Source: Trichostrongylus colubriformis
Taxonomy: Eukaryota; Nematoda; Chromadorea; Rhabditida; Trichostrongylidae
Length of the DNA stretch: 64,000 nt
Assembly: GCA_963978905.1 (NCBI GenBank)
Contig: OZ022260.1
Coordinates: 11,521,725-11,585,724 of the forward strand
Reading direction: 5' to 3'
The notes beneath the pieces are model-generated. The model was given only the letters and a program-made list of their open reading frames with translations, did no database searches and was not told the DNA's origin. Below are positions 48,873 through 59,483 of this stretch, in pieces. Position 1 is the first letter of the stretch. Each line of letters begins with the position of its first letter. The position numbers and the translations under genes were made by a program.

Positions 48873-49699
48873 TCAGTTAAGGATGCATCATCCGATGAAC
48901 GGAGAGACAGACACACACATACAGACAAGCAAACCTCCAAACTTCTGGTTTATGTTTAGGTAATGAATGTTAGAAGGGAAATCAATTTGTCGCTGGTCAA
49001 GTCGTTCATAGGTTGCACGGTGAATTACGGTGCCATGATCTGTCATGTGCCATCGGGTATCGGATATCGATAAGTTGCGCGACACCCTCCCTCTCCCTTT
49101 GCTTGCACACCGCCACTGCTCTCCTATTCGACGCTTTTTTCCCCTTGGTGATGTTTAAATCATCATTATCTTGTTTTTGTCTGAAGGTTGCTACTTTCTC
49201 ATTTTTCCGCTATGCGACTCGATACTTTCTCAGATACTTGGTCCACACAAATAGCCAAGTTCAAATTGCACTATTGCAGGTAACCGAAAAAACTTAGTCG
49301 AGAGCACTCTGCTATTTTTGCGAAGCGGAAGCGGTCCGTATAGCCTTAAGTTTGCCTTTTATTACTATTTCTGTCCTTCTTATTTTTGATCTTATTCATA
49401 AAACTGCTTCTTGGTAACATTGCTGTCATTTCCCGTGGCGTTTGTCGATGTTTACAACTTTGCACATCTACTTGGCCTCTCCAATATCCGCCGAACAATT
49501 AAAAGGATGTCAAGTGTGATGCAATTCACTTTTCTTGATAGGGACAACCGTCCCATCTTTATAGTAAAGAGGTGAGTTTGTCAGATATCAGAACAGTATC
49601 CTATAAAAAAATAACCAATGTAATCACACAAACATGCCGAGCTAGAAGCCGAACCCAGGTTGAGGTTCGTCTTGAATCAGTTTTTTCTTTTGAGCTTAG
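48873..49699. other. Intergenic, nothing recognised
   Basis: Unique-looking sequence with no supported feature. Confidence 0.4.
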
Positions 49700-49935
49700 T
49701 TGTTGTGACGCTGCCCAACATCATATTCACAGTGCGCGTACAAATTTATCATGGGAAAACCATTAATTACAAGTATTCCGATCAAAAAATAAAAGTAAAG
49801 AATGTCGACTTTTCCAGTCTCCAAACGAATCTGTTCAAAAAACTGTCACAGTGGTATGGAATGAATGCGTTTCAACAGGTTTCCAGCACAGCCGTTGCCG
49901 GAATTCTTGTCGGAGGGGGCCGCTCAGAAAAATGA
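49700..49935 (+). CDS. Candidate terminal exon, unknown protein
   Basis: After a pyrimidine-rich acceptor (TTTTTTCTTTTGAGCTTAG) an open frame encodes VTLPNIIFTVRVQIYHGK, then NYKYSDQKIKVKNVDFSS and LFKKLSQWYGMNAFQQ, ending TGA. Composition looks protein-like. No family recognised and no upstream exon found. Confidence 0.25.
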
Positions 49936-50377
49936 TGCTGTAGGCATTAATTGACAGCATAAGGAAGAAGTCGATATAAAACTGAAATGAGAACAGTTAC
50001 AGGAGCTTCAGGGCAGCAGAGCTCGTCTCAGTAGATAACTACATAAAACTAGTAATCAAGAACAGTAAGGGTAACAAAACGAAGAAAGCGAGAAAAAGAA
50101 AAGGAAGATCGTCTTGCACGAATTGGACATTTTGGCTGCTTCGAGCGCGAAACATTCATTAAGGACCAGGATCGGATCCAAGGGCATACATCACTACTAG
50201 TGCACCATGGAATACCTGAACGCCCTCCACTGCTTAACTGCGCTCTTTAGAATGCCACCTCATCGCTGTTCAAGAAATCATGTAGTTAGCGGCCGTTAGG
50301 CGTGAATTAGGTTGCATCGTTCCATAGCAGTCCTAGTACAGGATGAAAATTTCAAAAAGGATAAAGTTTTTCGGCGT

Positions 50378-50644
50378 TAATCAGTCCCTTCTTGTGAAGC
50401 GCCGCACATTATAGTTCCATTGAGAATCGTGGTGGCTGGTGAATGTGATCTGGCATATATAATGACTTGTGATGGCCAGTGATGTACAAGTCAGTACTTT
50501 TATCCTCCCAGACTGGTCTGGTCCCGATTTACCGACCCCGGAGGGATGGAAGGCTATGTTAGCCTGCGCGGGCGTTGATGCAGGATTTGATTGCCGCACC
50601 ATAAGAGTGAGATGCGCGCCACCTGTCACTGCACCACCCCCGCC
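50378..50644 (-). mobile_element. tRNA-derived SINE, copy 2
   Basis: Partner of 9893-10102. On the - strand the A box TGGTGCAGTGA (50626-50636) is near perfect, and a B-box-like GGCAATCAAATCC follows ~30 bp downstream. The tail is longer than in copy 1 by ~55 bp. Confidence 0.62.
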
Positions 50645-52076
50645 CATTCTAGTACAGACAATCCGATAAATATGTCTGTCCGCATGTTGGTGCATCTGTC
50701 TGTCTTTCACGGAATTCATATCTCGCATCACAGCAATGATGGGATCCTGAATTTTGCAAGTGATATAGGGGTATTAAGGGGACGTCTGCGGTGAGGACGC
50801 AAAGGTGATAGCAAGATAAGAGCTGATAAGGCGAGTAAAAAGGCTAACGTTGCCAGATCCTTCTCGCTGTTGGCGTTGACCCTAGAGCGTTCACACTCGT
50901 AAGTGTTTTGCGGGGTGGAACGAAGACATTAGTGGTGGGTAATTGCGAATGATAACTGTTGACAAGATTCGATAAGGAACGTCAGAAGGTACACCTCGCA
51001 GATGTCGTCGCGCTTCAAACTGACAGTGGAGTGATAACACTAATAGTTGTAGGGAGCCTCAAAGGTGGCGGATCGAATCTGATAACGACTGATGAAGGCT
51101 GATAAGATTCACTAGCAAGTGGATGGAAAATCGTGCACGCCGGTTTCTACTTTAATACGATCATTATAGCTGAAGTGTGATGCTCACAGTCACCGTGTGA
51201 GCATATTTGGATTGTGCTCAGCAATGTATCAAACGCTAAACTATCTTGCCATTCAAATAGTGCCGTCTGTCTTCTAATTCTACGATCCACATAAATGTCT
51301 TGCTATCTAAATTTGCAGTGACAAAGCAGTGAACCATTTTCCGAAACAGTACTAATTGTAAGAGCAACAAAGGGTATTGTTGGCTAAATCATCGAAACTT
51401 CCAAACAGTATTCGTGCATGTCCAGCAAATAATAGGCATGAGTGACTGGCTATTCAATCTAATACCAAGACATAAGGGTTAGATGCATAATGGATGGACA
51501 TCTTGATGCTTGTCGATGCCATCGAACCCAAAATATTGAACGCTATACTATCTAAACTCTTAAGTAATGACCCTTAAACTTGAATGTCAAATGACCAGTG
51601 ATTCGACAACATTCTTCTTCAACAGATCTCTTTCTGATCCGATATCAGTTGTTACAAAAGTGTCTACCACTGAATCATAGAAAAGTGCAGGTGTGATATG
51701 CAGTAATAAAGGACTGGATCATCAACCAACAATAAGGCTTAGGCACCAAATTTTCAGCAAGAGAACATGATTCGTACTCCGATATCTGTACGTTATTTCG
51801 ACCTCTAACCATGACTACGTTGAATCCTGAGTAATGATGAATCTTTGTGGGGCTACGAGCTGAGAGAGCGCTCAGTACTGCGCTTATCACAGCGTGGAAT
51901 TGTGCGATATTAACTTCCCTGATAGCAGTTGCTCAATCTCGCTCACTTCCACACTACGCAATTCTATCATCTTACTCGCGCACCTGCGATAGCTTGACTG
52001 GTTTGTCTAATAAATGAACATCTCATTCTATTGGGAAAAACCATTTGTCAGTTGCCTATGCTCACCATTTTCTTAA
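50645..52076. other. Intergenic, nothing recognised
   Basis: Contains scattered GCTGATAAG/CTGATAACG words at 50820-51110, but no clear unit length. No gene supported. Confidence 0.4.
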
Positions 52077-52260
52077 AGGCAGCATTGGGGAGATTCGGAC
52101 GAAAAGTAAAAGAAGTAGTGAATACGAAAGTCGAGATGCCTAGTAACAGGACAGTGAAGAAAAAACGGATGGAAACGGTCAAAAACCCGAGAAATGGGAC
52201 CCCTTCTCACCGTTGAACGCGGACGGCTCTCCGTCAAGAGGCGGATAGTCCGAACGAAAT
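52077..52260 (+). repeat. Family F-like repeat, copy 3
   Basis: Shares AAGGCAGYRWTRGGG, ACGAARGTCGAG and GTCAAAAACCCGAG with 63603-63790 in the same order and orientation. Confidence 0.55.
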
Positions 52261-52543
52261 TCCATCAGCATGTTGTCAAGTAAGCACAGAGGAATTTTCG
52301 AAAATACGATAGCATCTATTTTCTGAAGTGAGCTTCAAGCTGAAACAGCGAACGCGCGCCGCACCTTCGATCCTTCCGCATATTCTTGGCCGCTCTCATC
52401 GTTGCCAACCAGGAATCACGTCGTGCTTGATCATCCAAAGGCGTCAGCTCTCGTTACGTCGTCACTGCAGCTCGGGGGCGATGATGGAGATTGCGCCATG
52501 AATAAGCCTCTTAGGCCCATAGTTTCCATGTGAAAGACTTCTT

Positions 52544-52699
52544 CTAGGGATTGTCCAATAACCACGTTATCCCTAATGCTGTTTTCAACATGACAACCAC
52601 TGGAATTTCATGTAGCCAGTAGTCGATACGGTTTACTGTTCCTGTTACTGCATCAGAAAATGTCAGTAGCATCGCAACTATTGCAAAGCTGGATCTCAT
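52544..52699 (-). CDS. Putative small secreted peptide, 51 aa
   Basis: The frame MRSSFAIVAMLLTFSDAVTG reads as a signal peptide (short basic start, hydrophobic core, small residues before a likely cut after Gly-20), followed by ~30 residues with no cysteine. An acceptor-like GTCAGTCTTCAG lies ~34 bases upstream of the ATG and could be a trans-splice or intron acceptor. Family not recognised; a frame this short may be chance, or may be the first exon of a longer gene. Confidence 0.3.
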   Translation of the reverse strand: MRSSFAIVAMLLTFSDAVTGTVNRIDYWLHEIPVVVMLKTALGITWLLDNP

Positions 52700-53512
52700 C
52701 TTGATCACTCATGTAGATCGGAGTGTCTGAAGACTGACCCTTCTTTCCAAAAGTCTGACCAGTTAGGCGCTAAACACATCAATACAACTGATATCAGAAC
52801 ATAAAGGAAATGTGCTCACCCAGTGGCGAACACTACAACCCGAGTGGTAGTATTGTATGTGTGCACCGAATTACATCCATCTACTTGTCAATGACCCTAG
52901 TCAACCTTTATTAGTCAATTTCGACCGGAGACCACTAAGGTCATGTGGCATTTGTATCCCGGCTTTCTTCACAGGCGTCTACCAGTCATACTACATTGTC
53001 GTTTATGTTGGATCACCCACCGTTACTGTTCCCATATCATATTTCATCACTCCTGTGAGCCTTAACGGTCCAGCGTCACTCCGAATCGCGCAACGAATTT
53101 GTGACTTTTGTCTTCCAACGCTCCCTATCGCAGAATGTCATTCATTATCATTTCAGATCTCTCGTCGCCGTTGATGACCTTATACCGCTATACACTGCCT
53201 CTGTGAGCGCCTCTTCGTCGTCACCTTGAAACGCGCCACGGATTCGGTGACACTCCCCATCGAACGCGATTCAGCCTCACCTTTTACTTGTTATCAATTT
53301 GAGTCCAGCACCATTGATGGCCGTGCCAACCTCCTCCTATACCACTTCCAGAATTCAGAATCCTACCGCCACGAAGCGAGATATGAATTTCCAGTGAAAC
53401 AGACACACTTATATTACACAAACACCACACACATACGCACAAATACACTAAAAGACACACTTGGCGATTATATAAAGCAGAATAAGTGTGGTCGACCTGA
53501 AAGGGTCCTCAC

Positions 53513-56416
53513 CAGCTCACGCATCCATTGTAACGCAGGAGTTTCTATATGAAAAATGAACGTTATGTCGTGAATACACTGCAAAATGCTCATGATGCAA
53601 TTGATGGCCGTCACAAACAAGAGGCCCTGGAAAATGCCTTCCAATAATGCTCTTGGTATGATCAAGATCTCGCTCAATCATACCATAAATAGTAGTGAAA
53701 TGCTGATATCTAGGAACTGTTTTGTTGACCTTAGTGTGATCGAAAGGCGCCTACAGAGAATTCCAACCCAAGAATTGCGAAGTTCAAAGAAATCTCTTAA
53801 CAAAAGTGCTACATCAAACCAACTGTGGTTTGATGTAGCACTTTTGTTAATCGGATGCGTGCCCTGCTAGGGCATAGACGCATCGTGGCATACGTGTACA
53901 GCGCGATATGTGAAAGCTGAGGTCGCCGTGTGTAGCTGTGTCCGAAGATAGCGTTGACCAAGTTCTATGCTTAATTTAGGCGTAGAGCACAGTGATCGCT
54001 TTTGCTTCCGATTGTGTGTTCTACATTAAAATAAGCAAGCAGGGCACTCATCATAGTACCCATCTAAACACATTGTCAACACGCACAGCACGCATGTCAC
54101 GGTTAAGGATCCTATTTTAACGATCACATCCCATCCCTCTCAGTTACACACACTCTTCGCAGAATACTGAAGCAAGTGGTCAGCCGTGCAAATAGACTCC
54201 GTACTATAAAAGCGCGTCTCCAACCCATTCTCAACTCATTCCTCCATCTTGCTTTCAGTGTCTCTTCCCAGCGTAACAGAAGAGAAGAGCACTCACCACG
54301 TCCTGAGCTAGCATGCGGTTGCCTTTTTGCAGCTGCTTATGAATAAGATAAATAGTGTAAGGGATAATCACAATACTCATTATTTCGCACACAATCGGTA
54401 TCACCGAATCTATGAAACGAGTTTCCTGAAATGTGGATTGTTGCGTAACTTACAAGATGAAATCGCAAGAAATCCTGCAGCTTCAGAGGCACAATTCTCA
54501 GGCTGAAGGCTAGGCACAGCTTGTAAAAATTATCCTTGTCGAAATGAAAACGCATCCTCGTCTGAATAAAAAAATAAAAGGGAGTACCAAAATTCAGATC
54601 GAAGTGATGCACGAGATGCTCTGGTGAGGTGGCAGCTTGACGGGCGTACTGTGAAACATCTGCATGACCGCTTCAGTCTACTGAGGCTCGATTGAATTTC
54701 CTGCTCAATGTGCGCTCCACGTTGGTTTTTAGGGAATCTACTAATAAGATTGAATACAATTTCGTGGTCTTGTGCGGTTGTCGCATTCAAAAGTGGAACT
54801 GGGATTGTTGAGGGGCTCGCCATCAAGTAGAACGAGGAAAGGGTTCCTTGTAGGTTCTTGAAAGAGAGTCTTTTTCTCATTTTTCTTATTCTTGTTTTTG
54901 AAAAGAAATTGACGGGCGGCACTGTGAGAGACAACTTTACTTCCAATATACAGTGAAATCTATTACATTTGTTGAGCCACTACGCCCGATAAGTATCCAT
55001 CCTCCGTTAGGCTTTGGCTTGTAGGCAAAACTCGTAACAAAACCTTGGTAGTGAATTGCAATTGAGAAAACAATCTCGAAGATAAGCAAAGCCCACACAT
55101 TTCTCTTGCACCAAATCTGAAATGATTGAAATGATGGCAAAGAGCAAACTTATGAGTGTGAACCGGTGCAACTTAAAATACTATCTAGGAAAGGCTGCCA
55201 ACTTCCCATAAAACTTTAAATAGGGACCCCTACAGATCAATAGAGCTTCGAACGTTGATTACAAATGTGAAAACTAAAAGTGCTACGGGCTGTTCCGAAT
55301 CGAGTTAGGAGGGGTCAAACTTTACCTGTGATTTACCTGTGATATCTCATTGGCGAGGCACTTTGCCATCAGCACGGCCGTTGCTGAACTAGCAACGGCC
55401 ACCGTGGCTCGCTGGTAGTGTTACGGATCTGTAGGAGAAGGGTTGAGAGTTTGATCCCGCCAGTGAAACTATTTTTTGCATTTTGTGTTTCATGGCCAGA
55501 AAGTGCTTTTCTAAAAAGATTATGGTATTCGCGCACAGGAGGTCGCATTATCCCTCTGCGCAAACTTGTAGCCAAATCCAGTTTTTAGTTCAACTTCGGA
55601 AAATCGGGGGTGGCCACGGGATAAAGTGCTAGATTTTGAATTTTCTTCTATAAAAAATCCTGCAACCTGAAAATGGTAACATACATACCGGTTAAACTTG
55701 CCCATCGCACTAAACAAGTAGCAAGCGTCAAATATGAGCAATTCCTCGGCAATGAACAACGACTGTTTCTATGTTCAATGTGTTGCCACCCAATAGATCG
55801 TGAATTTCTCCGAAATTTAGTCAAACTCGAATTGGCTCGAAATTTGTCTCCTGGGGTAAGTTGATTCCCTGAACGCGCGAATCGTCCCGCTTTTGCGCAA
55901 GAACTTCTGCCTCGGTGCTATGGGTTTGCGGACATACCAGGACATAGTTATTCACTGAGGTAAACCTGTAGACAGTGAGACACAAAATGCAAAGAAATCT
56001 CTACCAGCGGGGAGCAGACACAACGCCCCTATGCTTCAGATCCGGAGCACTACGGTAAGCCACTGTGGCCGTTGTAGCAACGGGCGTACTTATGGCAAAG
56101 TGCCTCGCCAATGAGGTATCACAGACAAACTTTGACCCCTCCTAATTCGCTTTGTAGCAGCCCGTAGCGCTTTCAGTTTTTCCAGTCGTAATCAGCGTTC
56201 GAAGCTCTATCGATTGATAGGGTCCCTATTCGAAGTTCCACGGAAAGTTGAAAGCCCTTCCTGGTAACTGGTCAGAAATCACTTGCGAATGTTGTTGTGG
56301 AAAGCGAACGGCAGTGAATCGGTTGCATGTCATCAGCAAACTTCCGAGGATGTGTGTGAAAAAGTTAATCCCAGTCATGCTCGCCGCCAATCGAGTCACT
56401 AATTCAAAGGATGGTC
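53513..56416 (-). CDS. Nematode serpentine chemoreceptor-like gene, partial (Srv/Srg-type?)
   Basis: Exon-like blocks in - strand order: 56283-56416 (alternative start 56449), TM3 ending MTCNRFTAVRFPQQHSQ, the NR-T-P signature of nematode chemoreceptors; 54952-55116, IWCKRNVWALLIFEIVFS, TM4 and the following loop; 54297-54425, SVIPIVCEIMSIVIIPYT, TM5, then HKQLQKGNRML, a basic loop; and about 53513-53670, LLEGIFQGLLFVTAINCIMS, TM6. The first three join in phase 0 with GT-AG sites (TM5 exon: TTTCAG acceptor, GTGAGT donor). The acceptor for the TM6 block is weak. TM1, TM2 and TM7 were not found, so this may be a pseudogene or need missing exons. Intron 55117-56282 holds a family G element. Such receptors are chemosensory GPCRs in nematode neurons; the subfamily is a guess. 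Confidence 0.5.
53797..53850. repeat. Perfect 25-bp hairpin with 4-base loop
   Basis: The arms 53797-53821 and 53826-53850 are exact complements starting and ending with TTAA; the loop is ACTG. Inner arm: GTGCTACATCAAACCA. Confidence 0.85.
55186..56262 (-). mobile_element. Family G foldback element, copy 2, inside a chemoreceptor intron
   Basis: Inverted ends CTAGGAAAGGCTGCCAACTT and near-complement at 56262; inner arms carry AATAGGGACCC and GAAGCTCTATCGATTGAT-like blocks. The interior is the reverse complement of 45621-46697 (e.g. GCCAATTCGAG, GTTGCCGGCCATC/GTTGCCACCCAAT). Length 1077 bp equals copy 1. At 55386-55460 a tRNA-like segment (GTGGCTCGCTGGTAGTG, then GTTTGATCCCGCC) resembles A and B boxes. 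It ends about 20 bp from the TM3 exon donor. Confidence 0.8.
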
Positions 56417-56449
56417 CTGCAATAGAGCCAGCCATCCAGTTTAGATGAG

Positions 56450-58359
56450 CTGAATCACTTTCATTTGGATAACGTCTAACACGCGTGGGCTTACCAGAGG
56501 AAGATCTGAACTCTAGTCGAATCCACTCCAGTCCAACGATTCCCAAAATATCACAGATACCTATAAATGGAGATTATTGCACAAAATAGGTACTGATGTA
56601 TGAGGCAGCAAGGGTTAGAAAGACCTTCGAGTGTTGTACAGATAGTCAAGTAGAACATTGGTTGGCATCTGCAAGAGTTAAACTCTTTTAGCAACCCAGG
56701 GTTGAGTGTTGAAGGCAGTAAGGCCTCATTCATCAATTGATCATAGCGTAGCACCACCCACGACTCAATGCGACTGACATTTACGTCAGTGTCTCGCGTG
56801 TGATCTATCTCCTCTACATTCTTCTCCTCCTGGCCTACTTCTCTCGGTTGAGAATTCATGGTATGGGAAAGGCCAAATGAAGCACTGAAATCCTTATTTC
56901 ATGCATTTCATATGTGCTGATGAAGCAGAATTTTCAGTTTTCTCTATAGTGATCCATGATTAAAAGCGGATTTATCCTTCTACATGCGGTGTGCTCCAGC
57001 AACACGGTAGCAAGATAATTGCGACACTGAGACCACGAATTAGAATTGAATGTACTGATTTTTACAAAGATTATCTATTACAACCCACACTTCGGAATTA
57101 ACGAGACACTTTGATACTGCGTTTTCGATGAAAGACTCAGTTTAGACGGGATTCACGCGTTTCTCGGGAAAGGCACACAGAGCTATTATTGGAAATCCGA
57201 GCTTACATGATGGTGCATATGTAAGTACAGTTGGAGTGCACGAGGACTATAATCTCAAAAGTCATAGACAAATTAGTTGAATGTTGGCTGGAAGGCAAAT
57301 TAGTTGAATGTTGGCTGGACACTGCTCCTCAGTCTTCTTTCCTTTGCTTGCTGTAGAGCCTGTTCAAAAGACTGTATTGGCAGTTCTGTTGGAGCTCACA
57401 AACTGTATTGGCAGTTTTGTTGGAGCTCACAACTAAATACGTTCAGAACATTCGTGAGGGCAATTTCTGGTTGATAATACTTCCCCCATCGAAACTGGTA
57501 GCACAGATCCCATGATTACATCGAATCGGTGATTTTTTATTTTTCCAGACAAGTTTTCGTTCATGATAACTCTGACACGATTTGTGTCATCGCCATAGCG
57601 TATCTCATACGTCCTTCGGTTGATGTTACTGCTGAGTGTTGCCATGTCGAATTCTATGCGTTTGTTCTGAAGACAAGATCCAAACACAAACAATCTAAAG
57701 AGATTCACTGCCTTTCGTGGCACAGTAGCCACGTAGTTTAAGTGTTACCGTCTTGATGGCACACTCTGTATGATCCGCTATAAATATCCGTGTTTCAGAG
57801 TGCTTTTTTCTTTCTCTCACTAATTTATATCTCATGTTTTAGATCGATGGAGTCACGAGTTCTATAAGTGATGTAGCGAAAGCACGGGAAACCCCCGATG
57901 GTGCGTGCCCTGCTGTGTAATCATGATCGATGACCCATCATCAGTGTTCTTGTGGTAACCTCTGTATCACCTATAGGGTTATCATGATCATAAAGAATGA
58001 CAAAAGGCAACTGCCACCGAATTCGTTGCGTTCGCCCGATTGATAGAGAACTGTGGCCTATGTAGCGTGTCCCGAAGACGCCACACATTAAATAGAGAGA
58101 GATCGATTTTTGGAGTCCCAGCACGTATCTGTGCAGTGAGAAGTGGGACCGCAAAGTTGATAGGTGATTGTGATTAGGGTCAAGAGAGAGCGGAGATCTT
58201 AAAAAACGATTTCCCTAAAAATTCCCTCGATGCGACTTCTTATTCATTTTCCGGTGTTTCTAATAAACCTCTACCCTGACAGTGCGATTCACGAAGAAAA
58301 TGGAGAGCGTTGAGAAAACTGTAACAAAATCCGGGACAAAGTAAAAAACGAGAACTCAA
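56450..58359. other. Intergenic; short tandem duplications
   Basis: Two local tandem repeats: AATTAGTTGAATGTTGGCTGG twice near 57270-57320, and CTGTATTGGCAGTT plus TGTTGGAGCTCACAA twice near 57371-57432. A TM2-like frame (KVFLTLAASYIS) lies near 56600 on the - strand and could precede the chemoreceptor, but its splice sites are poor. A - strand frame at 57433-57690 (MATLSSNINRRTYEIRYGDD) preceded by GTCTTCAG may be an exon; unproven. Confidence 0.35.
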
Positions 58360-58471
58360 AGGAATCGTGACGGAAAATGAGTTCCTTTGTTACTCATATA
58401 ATTATGTTGCTTTGTTTAATAAGGACCGCATACAATTACTACAAGGATGCTGAGTTATGGGCAAAAGCTTC

Positions 58472-58545
58472 GGTGGCGGACGGGACTCGAACCCGTACTT
58501 CATCCTTTCCGGGGATATGTGCTAATCCATTACACTACCGACACC
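58472..58545 (-). tRNA. tRNA-like gene, array copy 1 (identity uncertain)
   Basis: On the - strand the A box TAGTGTAATGG and B box GGTTCGAGTCC both fit consensus exactly. D stem GTGT/GCAC, anticodon stem TATCC/GGATG, 7-base loop CCGGAAA and T stem ACGGG/CCCGT all form. Loop position 33 is C instead of the usual U, the implied anticodon GGA would be serine but the long serine variable arm is absent, and the acceptor stem needs one mismatch or one extra base. So it is a transcribable tRNA relative and may not be functional in translation. Confidence 0.5.
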
Positions 58546-58765
58546 ACCTTCACCCTAACTCAGCTTTCTGAATGGTATATTTACCATAGCTTATCAGCAC
58601 TCCGCATAACGTGTTGAGCCGGTTGGCCAATATCGGCATCGAACAGTGAAGCTGAAAGCTTTAGTAATGATTTTGATACTTTTAATTTTTGATAACTGCT
58701 GTTTATCGCCGCAGCTGGCGATGCGAAAGTTACTACAAGGATGCTGAGTTATGGGCAAAAGCTTC

Positions 58766-58839
58766 GGTGGCGGACGTGACTCGAACCCGCACTTCATCCT
58801 TTCCGGGGATATGTGCTAATCCATTACACTACCGACACC
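58766..58839 (-). tRNA. tRNA-like gene, array copy 2
   Basis: 74 bases, identical to copy 1 except in the T arm: on the genomic + strand GACGTGACTCGAACCCGCAC replaces GACGGGACTCGAACCCGTAC. Both changes fall in the T stem: one makes an A opposite G mismatch, the other a G-T pair at its base. The A box is intact; the B box reads GGTTCGAGTCA. Same caveats as copy 1. Confidence 0.42.
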
Positions 58840-59062
58840 ACCTTCACCCTAACTCAGCTTTCTGAATGGTATATTTACCATAGCTTATCAGCACTCACAC
58901 GCATAACGTGTTGAGCCGGTTGGCCAATATCGGCATCGAACCGTGAAGCTGAAAGCTTTAGTAATGATTTTGATACTTTTAATTTTTGATAACTGCTGTT
59001 TATCGCCGCAGCTCGCGATGCGAAAGTTACTACAAGGATGCTGAGTTATGGGCAAAAGCTTC

Positions 59063-59116
59063 GGTGGCGGACGGGACTCGAACCCGCACTTCATCCTTTC
59101 CGGGGATATGTGCTAA
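59063..59116 (-). pseudogene. tRNA-like gene, array copy 3, truncated
   Basis: The 3' 54 bases match the other copies (T arm, anticodon arm, half of the D arm). At 59116 the sequence switches to the inverted unit (GCTGCGGCGATAAACAGCAG), removing the 5' acceptor strand and A box. Confidence 0.75.
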
Positions 59117-59289
59117 GCTGCGGCGATAAACAGCAGTTATCAAAAATTAAAAGTATCAAAATCATTACTAAAGCTTTCAGCTTCACGGTTCGATGCCGAT
59201 ATTGGCCAACCGGCTCAACACGTTATGCGTGTGAGTGCTGATAAGCTATGGTAAATATACCATTCAGAAAGCTGAGTTAGGGTGAAGGT

Positions 59290-59363
59290 GGTGTCGGTAG
59301 TGTAATGGATTAGCACACATCCCCGGAAAGGATGAAGTGCGGGTTCGAGTCCCGTCCGCCACC
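59290..59363 (+). tRNA. tRNA-like gene, array copy 4, inverted
   Basis: The only copy on the + strand. The anticodon stem is fully Watson-Crick here (CATCC/GGATG), and A box TAGTGTAATGG and B box GGTTCGAGTCC are intact. Loop CCGGAAA and the irregular acceptor stem are as in copy 1. It is the best folded of the four, but the C at position 33 still argues against normal decoding. Confidence 0.5.
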
Positions 59364-59483
59364 GAAGCTTTTGCCCATAACTCAGCATCCTTGTAGTAAC
59401 TTTCGCATCGCGAGCTGCGGCGATAAAAGCAGTTATCAAAAATTAAAAGTATCAAGACCGCATACAATGTTTCACGTGGAAAA

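Larger units (their letters stand above)
58436..59455. mobile_element. tRNA-like array inserted with 12-bp target duplication
   Basis: GACCGCATACAA occurs at 58424-58435 and 59456-59467, exactly flanking the block; in uninterrupted family C copies a GCATACAAAATTTCACGC-like sequence is continuous here. Units starting TTACTACAAGGATGCTGAG at 58436, 58730 and 59027 repeat every 294-297 bp in direct orientation. The third is broken at 59116 and continues into an inverted copy that runs to 59455. Confidence 0.85.
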
